Source: Methylomicrobium sp. (lineage in GTDB: Bacteria; Pseudomonadota; Gammaproteobacteria; Methylococcales; Methylomonadaceae). Taken from it: DNA of 64,000 nt. The stretch covers positions 40,596-104,595 of the forward strand of contig JAGXSU010000025.1 in assembly GCA_018333785.1 (NCBI GenBank), given 5' to 3'. Made by a program: the position numbers and the translations under genes. Below are positions 25,973 to 34,332 of this stretch, in pieces (positions within the stretch are counted from its first letter, which is position 1; the number at the start of each line of letters is the position of its first letter). Below the pieces are notes generated by a model. It worked only from the letters and a program-made list of their open reading frames with translations. It was not told where the DNA came from and did no database searches.

Positions 25973-27361
25973 TTACCAGCGAGAAAATCCATCAAAGAAC
26001 TGATCTTGGCGATCGATGAATTCGAACATCTTTTTTCGATTTGACCAAGGATCGCTGCATGCTTTAGCGCACGTCGAAACAACATCCCTGTAGATAGTTG
26101 CTGGAATTGATTTTACGCCATCAAAATTCATCAGCATCTTATCCCCAATTTTCTCCGCAGATGCGCTGCCACGCCCAAACATAATGATATTTGGCGATTC
26201 GCCGCAGGCTTTGAATATGACATACCGCCAGCTTGGATCGGCATTTCCTTTTTCTGGAATTACCTCAAGCGAGTATGCCAAGTCCCCGCCATGGGTAAGA
26301 AGGTTATATACCTCTGAAATTTTAGTCGGTTTGTCGCCGACTAAAATGCAAGGGCCTACAGCATCGAAATCATAGAAGCGCTCGCTTTCTTCAAGCCCTA
26401 GCATTTCTTTCAATGCGTCTATTTTCTCGTCAGGCAACTTGGCAACCTTCGAAACAAATCTTTGCAGTTGCTTTGCAGTAATGCCAACGGCTTTTGCGAT
26501 TTCTGCAGGATTGTTGGGCCAACAATCCATCAGCAATTTTGTTTTCACAGCACATGCCTGATCCATAGCATCCATCTCAAATTCCGAAGAATCATCACCA
26601 TCGTAATCATCAACGTCATCACTTCCGGCGCTCAACCAGGTAACACCGTCACCCTTCCTGAAAGTCCTACGTCCAATCGGAACCGCATTAACTTCCCAGG
26701 ACGAAAGCCACTGGCCGGGTTCCCAGTCTATTTTGGATGAATCCAAATGGTTTTCCATTTCTTTGACAGGCAAAGTCATCCATTTTTCAGCAGCTTCTCG
26801 AACGGATTTGTTGCTATACCAAGTCCACCTTTTATTTTCTACGTGATGATTATGTTCCGTATTGGCATGAGCATTCAGAGCTTCCAGGTTATAGAAATCC
26901 TTTTCATTTTTTCGGGCAAGCCAACCAAATCTCATTACTTCGCCTTGAGCAGCTCTTAAAGAACCGGACAACTTTTTGTCCCCTTTTTCAGCAATTACGA
27001 CATCAACCCCAAGCTTTTTTATATTCAGCTTGAGATCAGGGCAGGATTCAGCAATATGCTTATTGATTTTCAAAATATCTGGACATCCTTTCAATCCGGC
27101 TCCTTTTGACCATGCTTCGATCAAAAAACCAAGAAATGATCGCGGGTTATCAAGACACGAAAAGGCAAACCATTGGATTTGAGTTCCAGGGACAGTTAAC
27201 CCATAGAGTATTAGGGGTTTTAAGCTGAATCTAGCGGCATCGGATAATGCAATGGTTTCACCGCTGAATACAACGCCATGCTCAGGATGCTCAAAGACGT
27301 GCTTCGCAATCGCAACGTAGAAATGATGCTCTCGCTGTTGATCGGAATTATTTGCTGCCAT
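25973..27361 (-). CDS. Hypothetical protein (462 aa) with HTH-like segment
   Basis: A long, clearly coding gene directly downstream of PRTRC protein A with three bases between them. The N-terminal 200 residues (HVFEHPEHGVVFSGETIALS, LILYGLTVPGTQIQWFAF) are unfamiliar. Near residue 280 there is a short helix-turn-helix-like segment (NNPAEIAKAVGITAKQLQRF) followed by the acidic EMLGLEESERFYDF. It is conserved in position with PRTRC genes here, but I cannot name it. It heads the group of small genes inserted before the OLD gene. Confidence 0.6.
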   Translation of the reverse strand: MAANNSDQQREHHFYVAIAKHVFEHPEHGVVFSGETIALSDAARFSLKPLILYGLTVPGTQIQWFAFSCLDNPRSFLGFLIEAWSKGAGLKGCPDILKINKHIAESCPDLKLNIKKLGVDVVIAEKGDKKLSGSLRAAQGEVMRFGWLARKNEKDFYNLEALNAHANTEHNHHVENKRWTWYSNKSVREAAEKWMTLPVKEMENHLDSSKIDWEPGQWLSSWEVNAVPIGRRTFRKGDGVTWLSAGSDDVDDYDGDDSSEFEMDAMDQACAVKTKLLMDCWPNNPAEIAKAVGITAKQLQRFVSKVAKLPDEKIDALKEMLGLEESERFYDFDAVGPCILVGDKPTKISEVYNLLTHGGDLAYSLEVIPEKGNADPSWRYVIFKACGESPNIIMFGRGSASAEKIGDKMLMNFDGVKSIPATIYRDVVSTCAKACSDPWSNRKKMFEFIDRQDQFFDGFSRW

Positions 27362-27364
27362 TCA

Positions 27365-27916
27365 TTACCCCTCTGAACTAAAAAATTTGCGAAAATCCCG
27401 GCACTCAAAGAAATGCCCATTGACCAGGATCCACGTGGCAAAAGTCGGTTCACTTGAATCGCAGTTGCCAACCACACCGGCGATATAGAAACCACCAATA
27501 TCGGACTTGTCGTCTGCCTTGGAAAAGAACGCAGGCATATCGCCATGCGAATGCAGATCCATGACCAGCTCATATTCATCCGGCAGCACATTCAAATAGG
27601 AAACATGTCCAGCACTAAATGAAATCACATCCGGCTCATACAGAGAATATTCTTTTCGGATTTTGTCCCACACCACCAATCCAGCCCACTCGCTCGGGGC
27701 GCAAAGGAAAGTTTTCTCGCAAACATCTTGCAAAATCCGTTTCGGAATTTGGCCATGCGGCAACCGAACACCGATTGTGCCTATTCGTTCGTAGGGCAAC
27801 TTGATCGATGACTTCGCCACCGGCAACCGAACTTCCAATATCGGATTGATCGCTTCGATATACACGCCATCACCAGCAATCACGAACCGATGCTTGCCTG
27901 TTTCCGGCTTGGGCAA
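27365..27916 (-). CDS. PRTRC system protein A (JAB/MPN domain), N-terminus behind an amber codon
   Basis: The JAB metalloprotease-like motif is clear: LVMDLHSHGDMPAFFSKADD, followed by SDIGGFYIAGVVG. JAB proteins remove ubiquitin-like tags and pair with the ThiF protein. The open frame shown starts at a TTG at 27916. The same frame continues upstream for 29 codons to ATG at 28003, which overlaps the stop of the preceding gene (ATGATGACTAG), but it is broken by one TAG at 27935-27937. The upstream part reads like the family's N-terminus. So the gene is either a fresh nonsense mutant, is suppressed, or restarts at TTG behind GGAGAAGGA, leaving 183 residues. Confidence 0.78.
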   Translation of the reverse strand: MPKPETGKHRFVIAGDGVYIEAINPILEVRLPVAKSSIKLPYERIGTIGVRLPHGQIPKRILQDVCEKTFLCAPSEWAGLVVWDKIRKEYSLYEPDVISFSAGHVSYLNVLPDEYELVMDLHSHGDMPAFFSKADDKSDIGGFYIAGVVGNCDSSEPTFATWILVNGHFFECRDFRKFFSSEG

Positions 27917-27992
27917 TCCTTCTCCATGTGAAGGCTACATCAAGGTTGGTGTTTCGCCAAAAACAATTTGGTCGCGTTGGTCGGTGAGGTAG

Positions 27993-28280
27993 CTAGTCAT
28001 CATTGGCAGTTATTCGTCCATCAAAAATGCAATTCAACTTCTCTTTCAGATACGTTATTTCGAAGCTTTCCATTGGCAATGGATTACCCGTATGCCGGTT
28101 ACATTCGGTGAAATCAATCCCAGCCTCGTGAGCACGTTGGCATGTCTTGATGTATGCCTGCATGATCCCGGCGAATTCAATGAATGGATGATTGTTAACG
28201 CCAATAGCTTGCCGATAAAAATCGTCCACAATGACATCCATTTTCTTTAGCGCAATTTCACGTTCTTCTTTACTAAGCAT
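27993..28280 (-). CDS. Small hypothetical protein in the PRTRC operon (95 aa)
   Basis: A 95-residue helical protein (MLSKEEREIALKKMDVIVDD at its start; EFAGIMQAYIKTCQRAHEAG in the middle). Its stop codon overlaps the ATG at 28003 that is the likely original start of PRTRC protein A, so the two were translationally coupled. It lies between proteins B and A. No family recognised; the operon position supports it being real. Confidence 0.6.
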   Translation of the reverse strand: MLSKEEREIALKKMDVIVDDFYRQAIGVNNHPFIEFAGIMQAYIKTCQRAHEAGIDFTECNRHTGNPLPMESFEITYLKEKLNCIFDGRITANDD

Positions 28281-28345
28281 TTTTCGCCCTCAACACTAAT
28301 TGTTAGTTGATCATGCCTCTATTTCGCTCATTTTGTGTTTACCTT

Positions 28346-29146
28346 TTAGAAATGATTTTCAATGAAATTTTCTACGCTATACCGCAAGGTATTCAAATGT
28401 TCATTCGGGAATTTATTTGCCTTATTCTTGGAAAGGGAATGCCAAAACCGATAATGGGCTTTGTTATCAACCGCTTGATCCTTATCCCCATCCAGAGAAA
28501 GGGTTGAGGGATTATTGACATGGGAGAAGGCGCTATCGAACATGACCGATTCCCAAGCCTTGATCTGAGCAATGCAGCACTCGTCAGGCAATGTTGCAGA
28601 ACCAGTGCAGACATTGCCATTGGCATACACGTTCATCAGCGGCGCATGATAAAGCCTCGTTTTGCTACTGACTCTGCTGTTGGTTTTTAACGCGGCCACC
28701 GCCAATTTCCCATTACGATTCGCCATCATCAGTAACCTTGGCCAAGGCACATCAATCCTTTTCATTGGCATCCCGGTGATATTGAACAGCATGGGGCGAA
28801 CCTTGGCTGGCACTGTCCAGGCAATATGGGTTTCGGAAATCGACACGACATTCGGCGGTAACAGTCTTACTTTTCGCTTACCCATTTCCTGCATCGACCG
28901 CAAAACCGACTCCACATCATCTTTGGACATTAAGCGGCCGGCGCCGATGATGGATTCCCCTTGCTCGTTGATCACGAAATCGTGCATCGACGCCAGAAAA
29001 TCACCTGATCGATACTGGAAATAGCCACTTGAAAGCGCTTTGGCCTGATGAATCAGGATGGCGTGTTTCTGCACGATGCTCGGCTTTTCGCCTTGGTAGA
29101 ACTGGAAAAAATCGTTAAGCTTCAACTTGGGCCCCCAAATCAGCAT
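28346..29146 (-). CDS. PRTRC system protein B
   Basis: A 266-residue protein matching the PRTRC B pattern: VRLLPPNVVSISETHIAWTV, then RRPMLF-like VRPMLFNITGM, VPWPRLLMM, LAVAALKTNSR, LYHAPLMNVYANGNVCTGSA and a late WESVMFDSAFSHVNNPST. The biochemical role of protein B is not known. It overlaps protein F by 32 bases, in keeping with a tight operon (ParB, E, C, F, B, small gene, A). Confidence 0.85.
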   Translation of the reverse strand: MLIWGPKLKLNDFFQFYQGEKPSIVQKHAILIHQAKALSSGYFQYRSGDFLASMHDFVINEQGESIIGAGRLMSKDDVESVLRSMQEMGKRKVRLLPPNVVSISETHIAWTVPAKVRPMLFNITGMPMKRIDVPWPRLLMMANRNGKLAVAALKTNSRVSSKTRLYHAPLMNVYANGNVCTGSATLPDECCIAQIKAWESVMFDSAFSHVNNPSTLSLDGDKDQAVDNKAHYRFWHSLSKNKANKFPNEHLNTLRYSVENFIENHF

Positions 29147-30308
29147 TGATCACCTCGGCCAATCGAATCAACCCTCTCGACTTGGCCAACAAGGTCAGTC
29201 TCTCACCGACTTCCGAACATGCAAGTGGATTCAATCGAATGATGCTTTCCGGGTTTTCACCCGCTTGAGCCATATCGTTATAAACCTCCGACACCACAGA
29301 CTCTTCCCAATCAAAGCCGAATCCGATGACATGACCATAGTCCAGATACACATCCCCATGATTGTTATCGCAGGGTGATATTCGACATTCGGAGGCTTTT
29401 AGTCCAGACTTTTCAATCCACTTCCAAACCTTGATCGTTTCCCGAACGAACTTGACCCAAGGATTCTGATATATGGCCTGATTTGATTTTCGCCAACTGG
29501 CCAGCATTCGCCTGATTTCACGGATTTCTGGCAACTCGCCGAACGTCGATTTGCAGTTATTCGTTAAAACCGATTTCAGATAACCAATGCGATCCTCCAG
29601 ATACTCCTGATCGTCGGTTATCTCGGTAAACGGATAAACATCGTTTTCCAAAAAGAACTCAGCCAATTCCCCGTTGCTCAGATGGCCTTGAGTTTCCAAC
29701 GCCTCCTTGAGCGCGTCCAGCTCATCACCCATCATCATCCATGCTTCGGACAAATCATCGACCAAGATGCCTATGCCGCCATTGAAGATTGTCCATTTCA
29801 GACAACCAGCCACCGCTTTGGCAAGTTCACGATCAATGTCCAACAAGGAAAACTGGGAAAATCTGGGATAAACGCCCAACACCAAGAAAACACCCTCGTT
29901 CTTACTTTGCTGCATTTCAAAGCTTATCGGCTCAAAGTCACTGTGAACCGAGTCGATACCTGCAATGCTCATCGATTCTTGGTTTAAGTAATCCATGATT
30001 TTGGCAACGACCTCCTGATATAGCCGATAGACAGCCTCCCAGCCAGTCGTCACGGCCAGATCGATTTCTGCTTCTTCAACCAGCCCCATTGAATGGGCCA
30101 ACAAGATCATGCAAGAAATTCCGGAGCGATTGGTTTCAAAATCGGCCTTGTCTTTTCGGTGCCGAATCTCGTCGATCAAACCGTTCAGGTCGGTTTCGAT
30201 CCTGACTTGACCGAATAATTGACCTACAGCATCGGAAGTTGTTTGGGGTCGATACCCATAATGGTTCGGTTGGGCAGTTTTGGCAGATTCAGCTTGAACT
30301 GAAAGCAT
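29115..30308 (-). CDS. PRTRC system protein F, N-terminus probably frameshifted
   Basis: A long acidic protein recognised as PRTRC F by position and overall pattern (SGISCMILLAHSMGLVEEAE; YRLYQEVVAKIMDYLNQE; GAEHLD-like acidic C-terminus with FGFDWEESVV). The frame given starts at an ATG at 30308 without a good ribosome-binding site. A second frame starts at an ATG at 30439, overlaps protein C by 41 bases, has GAGGAA seven bases upstream, and reads FKLNLPKLPNRTIMGIDPKQ before stopping at 30224. That frame looks like the true N-terminus. A one-base deletion (C4 and A3 runs lie near 30245) would explain the break. The biochemical role of F is unknown. Confidence 0.75.
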   Translation of the reverse strand: MLSVQAESAKTAQPNHYGYRPQTTSDAVGQLFGQVRIETDLNGLIDEIRHRKDKADFETNRSGISCMILLAHSMGLVEEAEIDLAVTTGWEAVYRLYQEVVAKIMDYLNQESMSIAGIDSVHSDFEPISFEMQQSKNEGVFLVLGVYPRFSQFSLLDIDRELAKAVAGCLKWTIFNGGIGILVDDLSEAWMMMGDELDALKEALETQGHLSNGELAEFFLENDVYPFTEITDDQEYLEDRIGYLKSVLTNNCKSTFGELPEIREIRRMLASWRKSNQAIYQNPWVKFVRETIKVWKWIEKSGLKASECRISPCDNNHGDVYLDYGHVIGFGFDWEESVVSEVYNDMAQAGENPESIIRLNPLACSEVGERLTLLAKSRGLIRLAEVINADLGAQVEA

Positions 30309-30398
30309 GTTGGCTCGTTCTCGGTCTTGACGTTGTTATCAATGGGAAATTGGCTCCCCCATTCTTCCAATTGCGCTATTCCAACGCTATCAGCCTTA

Positions 30399-30623
30399 TC
30401 AGCCTTTGGTTTTGACTTCTTGATGTGGCTTGATGGCATAGTGCAATTCCTCGCCTATCAGTTCAGGCTCACTGAGTTCGACATGAGCCAGATGCGGGTA
30501 TGAGGCCGCATAGAGCTTGATGGCTTCTTCCGGCGATAAATCGGGTGCAGGATCGGCAAGACGAACAGCACCCATTTTGAAGACTCTGACCGGGCGAATG
30601 ACAGTGGTATTGATATTTTCCAT
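30399..30623 (-). CDS. PRTRC system protein C
   Basis: A 74-residue protein with the family pattern RVFKMGAVRLADPAPDLSPE, then AIKLYAASYPHLAHVELSEP and a short Lys/Gly tail (EVKTKG). This small protein is invariant in PRTRC cassettes; its ubiquitin-like size and its association with ThiF and JAB proteins have prompted the idea that it is a conjugated tag, but that is inference. It lies nine bases after protein E and overlaps the likely start of protein F. Confidence 0.88.
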   Translation of the reverse strand: MENINTTVIRPVRVFKMGAVRLADPAPDLSPEEAIKLYAASYPHLAHVELSEPELIGEELHYAIKPHQEVKTKG

Positions 30624-30632
30624 GTTGAATCC

Positions 30633-31073
30633 TCAGAACAGTGATTTATCGGTTACGGCAATTTCCGCTGTTTTTTCGCTTGCCGCATCCTGATGATTCG
30701 GTTCTTCAAACCGGGATTTTTCTGTCGGCTTATCCGCCTGCTTGCTCTTGGCCGCTTCGGCCTTCGCTTGCTTTACGGCCTCCTTGATTCGACTCATGGC
30801 GTCCTTCAAGTCGTTATGACCGCCTTCGCGCACATAGGCAAAATCGGCCAGTGAACGCGGAAAATCCGCGTCCAGCGATTGAGGATGGGTTACCACGTAC
30901 AAAGGCATCGCCAGCGCCGCTCTCAGTGACTGGATAGCTTCTGAGGCTTTCTCGTCTGCCGCCCCCTGCAACATCGGCTGTACCAGTACCGCCAGTTGAT
31001 CACCCTTGCGGGTGATCGTGAATTGAATACGCTCATCGTTTTTGAGCATGTCATGGAAGGTTTCAAAAATCAT
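30633..31073 (-). CDS. PRTRC system protein E
   Basis: A 146-residue protein with the PRTRC E pattern: MIFETFHDMLKNDERIQFTI, VLVQPMLQGAADE, ALAMPLYVVTHPQSLDADFP, then a Lys/Ala-rich helix (KEAVKQAKAEAAKSKQ). It lies one base after the PRTRC ParB gene, so the two are coupled. The role is unknown; the charged C-terminus suggests a protein-contact function. Confidence 0.85.
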   Translation of the reverse strand: MIFETFHDMLKNDERIQFTITRKGDQLAVLVQPMLQGAADEKASEAIQSLRAALAMPLYVVTHPQSLDADFPRSLADFAYVREGGHNDLKDAMSRIKEAVKQAKAEAAKSKQADKPTEKSRFEEPNHQDAASEKTAEIAVTDKSLF

Positions 31074-31074
31074 G

Positions 31075-33297
31075 TTAAGCTGCCTCGCTTTCTGGGTCTT
31101 GGGTGTATCCGTTGGGGTTTAAAGACATGGCTTCGTCCTCGTCGTCAAACCAATCCGAATCGCTGAGATAATTGGAAGGGTTTGATAATTCTTCCGCATC
31201 CAAATCATCGAATTCGCCCGGTTTTGCCATCACAGCGTCCAAGATCGCGCTTTCGTCGTCGCCATCTACGGCGTCCGTTCTTGGCAGGTCGGCATCCAAA
31301 TCGTCATTCAGATCTTCAAAATGGGTTTGATCGCTTGAATCCTCTGCATCAAGTAAAGACTCACTCTCCGGCTCTACTGCATGTTGAGCACCGTTTTCTT
31401 TCGCCACCTCAACATCCGCTTCATCTGCCTGGGATGCAGTGGTTGGCTCGGACGAAACCGGCTCGACAACGGCGTTTGGCGTTTGAGTGTGCGATGTCAT
31501 GTCTTGATGACTATCGTCACCCATGAACTTAAAAACGCAACTCGGTACAAAACCCGCGAAGTCGTAACCGCACCCAAAAACATCATCCAAGATTTCGTTG
31601 TTTTTCTTCTTCATCAGGACGGCAAACTTATTTTTCTCGCTTTGCTTTTCATAATGCTCGACGAATGACAAACCTTCGCCGTTTATGGCTTCGCGCAACA
31701 CGCCTTCGATGCCTGCCTTGGTGAAGGAACCCAAAAATTCCCTGTCCAGAATGAAATGGTCAGCCAATCTTGCTTTCGTCAGATTCAACACGGACGCAGC
31801 GCCTTTCGCCCAGGTCTTGTTCAGAATCGGCGTAGACTTTTCATGCTCACCCAGCAAATGGCTCAACAGTCGGTGATTGAATGCCAGCGTTTCTTCGATG
31901 CCCAAAGACGATAGCGCCTTCACGAATCCATCGATTTCGCTGCCAATTCTTATCAAGTCTTTCAAGGATGCTGGCATTTTTTCAACAGGCAACGAACTTC
32001 TCACCAGCCTATAAAGGGCAAAGGTGTTCACGCACAACACGGCCAGTTTGTTATCCGCAATTTGTTTTGCGCCAAGGTCGCGGTAAAACGCCTCGATTTT
32101 CTCAATCACTCTGGTAGGGGGAATCGCCGCGCTTGCATTGCCGGTATCACCCTCTTTTCCATCAGCATCATTATTGGAGGTGTCAGGATTTCTTCCCGTT
32201 ACTGACTGGATGGGCTTGGTTGATTTCTTGGTCGAAGTTTTGCCTTTATCGTTGCTGGCAGGTGTGGATGCTGCCTTGAAGCTCTCTTGATAACCGACAA
32301 CCTTGTCTTTGTGGCAATCCAGATTAAAGCAGCAATCTTCCGTAATCCGACCAAGACGATCCGGCGAAGTGGACAGCAAAGCGCCGAAATGGGCGCATTG
32401 TCTGCATCCTTGTTCAAACTGCGATTTACCAACACCTTCCGCACCGGACTGGCAAATGATCTTGTAAGAATCCGGTCTTCTTTCGGTGTCGAGGAAAACG
32501 GCTGCGTATTGTTCGGACAATGACGTCTTTTTCTCTAGCATCGCCGTTTCGGTTTTCTGCTCATAGCAGGCCCGATTCGCGCACCGCCCTTCGCTGATAT
32601 GTTCCTCGAACAGGCTGGATTGCATACTGGAGTTATGGGGGCATCCATTGCAACCCGTCTTATCGAAAGTGGCTTTTGACAATTCCAGCGTAAACGAGGC
32701 CAGTCTGCTTTTCAGTTCTGCAACCGAGTAGCCGTTTTCGAGAATTTTGGCGAGAGTGGCCGTTTGGAAGTCGCTGGGCAGTTGGGAGAGCAATTCAGCA
32801 TGACCCAATTTGATCTTGCGTTCTGTCAGTGCGTTAAGGACTTCCGAGGCGGCGTGGAGCAGCAATAACCGCGCATCGAACTTAACACCGCTCCAACCTA
32901 AAAGCCGTAACGCTTCGCTTTTATCACCACCACAATCGGTTAACACATCCCTTGCCGCCACCGCTTCTTCGGCTGGACTCATATCAGCCCTTTGTGAATT
33001 TTCGACGGTGGCGATCAATCTAGCTTCTCTGTCGCTCAGGTTGCGCACCACGGCTGGAATTTCAGTCAATCCGGCTTCATTCGCGGCTCTCCATCGGCGC
33101 TCACCGGCCACAACCCAGTAGCCATTGCCATCAGCCACCGACCTGACAATGATCGGCTGAATCACGCCCTCAGCCTGTACCGAAACGACTAACTGTTGGA
33201 ATTCGTAATTATCAAAGAACTTACGCGGATTAAATCCATCTTGAACACTGATTTGATCGATGGGCAATTTTGTGAATTCTGCTGAACTGGTTTGCAT
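31075..33297 (-). CDS. PRTRC system ParB-family protein
   Basis: A 740-residue protein, far longer than a plain ParB (about 300). I choose the ATG at 33297 (MQTSSAEF) because GGAGA lies seven bases upstream; a longer start at 33309 is in frame. Residues 10-110 form the ParB nuclease-like/CTPase fold (DGFNPRKFFDNYEFQQLVVS; GERRWRAANEAGL), followed by a helix-turn-helix (SAEEAVAARDVL-like block). A Cys-rich middle (CNGCPHNS, RCANRACY, CRQCAHF, CCFNLDCH) suggests zinc or Fe-S binding. The C-terminal 150 residues are strongly acidic. It heads the PRTRC operon and probably binds DNA for segregation or regulation. Confidence 0.9.
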   Translation of the reverse strand: MQTSSAEFTKLPIDQISVQDGFNPRKFFDNYEFQQLVVSVQAEGVIQPIIVRSVADGNGYWVVAGERRWRAANEAGLTEIPAVVRNLSDREARLIATVENSQRADMSPAEEAVAARDVLTDCGGDKSEALRLLGWSGVKFDARLLLLHAASEVLNALTERKIKLGHAELLSQLPSDFQTATLAKILENGYSVAELKSRLASFTLELSKATFDKTGCNGCPHNSSMQSSLFEEHISEGRCANRACYEQKTETAMLEKKTSLSEQYAAVFLDTERRPDSYKIICQSGAEGVGKSQFEQGCRQCAHFGALLSTSPDRLGRITEDCCFNLDCHKDKVVGYQESFKAASTPASNDKGKTSTKKSTKPIQSVTGRNPDTSNNDADGKEGDTGNASAAIPPTRVIEKIEAFYRDLGAKQIADNKLAVLCVNTFALYRLVRSSLPVEKMPASLKDLIRIGSEIDGFVKALSSLGIEETLAFNHRLLSHLLGEHEKSTPILNKTWAKGAASVLNLTKARLADHFILDREFLGSFTKAGIEGVLREAINGEGLSFVEHYEKQSEKNKFAVLMKKKNNEILDDVFGCGYDFAGFVPSCVFKFMGDDSHQDMTSHTQTPNAVVEPVSSEPTTASQADEADVEVAKENGAQHAVEPESESLLDAEDSSDQTHFEDLNDDLDADLPRTDAVDGDDESAILDAVMAKPGEFDDLDAEELSNPSNYLSDSDWFDDEDEAMSLNPNGYTQDPESEAA

Positions 33298-33597
33298 GAT
33301 TTTCTCCATAGCTTTGCCACCTTTTAGGTTGCCCGAAAAAGCAGCATGGTTAATAAAAACTACAGAGTAAAATTCTCATGAATCAATGATTATGCAAGAG
33401 TGTTTTGATGTTTTAGCTTGTTCTACATTTTGATAAGTATCAATGACAGTTTCAATCGTCCGCTACCTGGAAAGGGTTTAGTAAACATTTGTACGATTTG
33501 AAGCCTGAGTTAGCACAATCTGGCAAACTTAGTTAATTTGGAACATTTGAACGAAAAGACAGCCGAGATCTTTGGCAGCCTGCCTGCCGAAATGTTT

Positions 33598-34332
33598 TTA
33601 GCGATTCAACAGCAACTCAGCCATCCCATCCAACTTAGCTTTGATCTGTTTCCATTCAGGCATTTGCAAAGATAACAATCTGTAAAACTCCGGGCTGTGA
33701 TTGTGCTCCTTCAGGTGACAAAGCTCGTGAATAATCACGTAGTCGATGCACTCTCTGGGCGCCTTAACCAAATGCGGGTTTAGCAAAATATGTCCCTGCG
33801 GCGAACAGCTGCCCCATTGCTTCTTCATGGTCAAAAGCTTAATCGTCGGCAATGCTCCACTCAGCCAGAGCACACCAGGCGCCAACGCTTGCATACGACG
33901 ATGAAAAACTTGGTGAGCGTGGGATGCATACCAGTCTTTCAATAACTGGCTGATTTTTTCTGTGGAACGATCAGCCGTGACAACCTGTAATTGCCCGCGC
34001 AACAGTTTGACAGTCGGTCGATGGCTGTTGGTTAAATCCAGCACTTTTAGCGGGTAGCGCTTCCCCAAATAGAAATGACTTTCGCCACTGATGTATTGCC
34101 TGGGCAGCACTTCAGCTTGCGCTTCACGAATACGTGTCAGATTCTGCGTTAACCACCGAGCACGTTTCAACACCGCTTGCTTGATTTTGGACAGTTCAGC
34201 ACCCACAGGCGCATCAACCTGAACAACACCATCCGGATGAATATGGATAGCTATTCTGGTTGATTTACTCGCCAAGAATGCAACTTGGTAAAGGATTTCC
34301 TCGCTGCCGTAACGGATGGACTGCTGCATCAT
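33598..34332 (-). CDS. YgjP/SprT-like M48-type metallopeptidase
   Basis: A 244-residue protein with the zinc motif IIHELCHLKEHNHSPEFYRL (HExxH plus downstream Glu) near residue 205. This is the YgjP-like (DUF45) family that often lies in restriction operons. The MKKQWGSCSPQGHILLN block before the motif is also typical. It overlaps the stop of hsdR by four bases, so it is the last gene of the restriction operon. The substrate is unknown. Confidence 0.85.
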   Translation of the reverse strand: MMQQSIRYGSEEILYQVAFLASKSTRIAIHIHPDGVVQVDAPVGAELSKIKQAVLKRARWLTQNLTRIREAQAEVLPRQYISGESHFYLGKRYPLKVLDLTNSHRPTVKLLRGQLQVVTADRSTEKISQLLKDWYASHAHQVFHRRMQALAPGVLWLSGALPTIKLLTMKKQWGSCSPQGHILLNPHLVKAPRECIDYVIIHELCHLKEHNHSPEFYRLLSLQMPEWKQIKAKLDGMAELLLNR

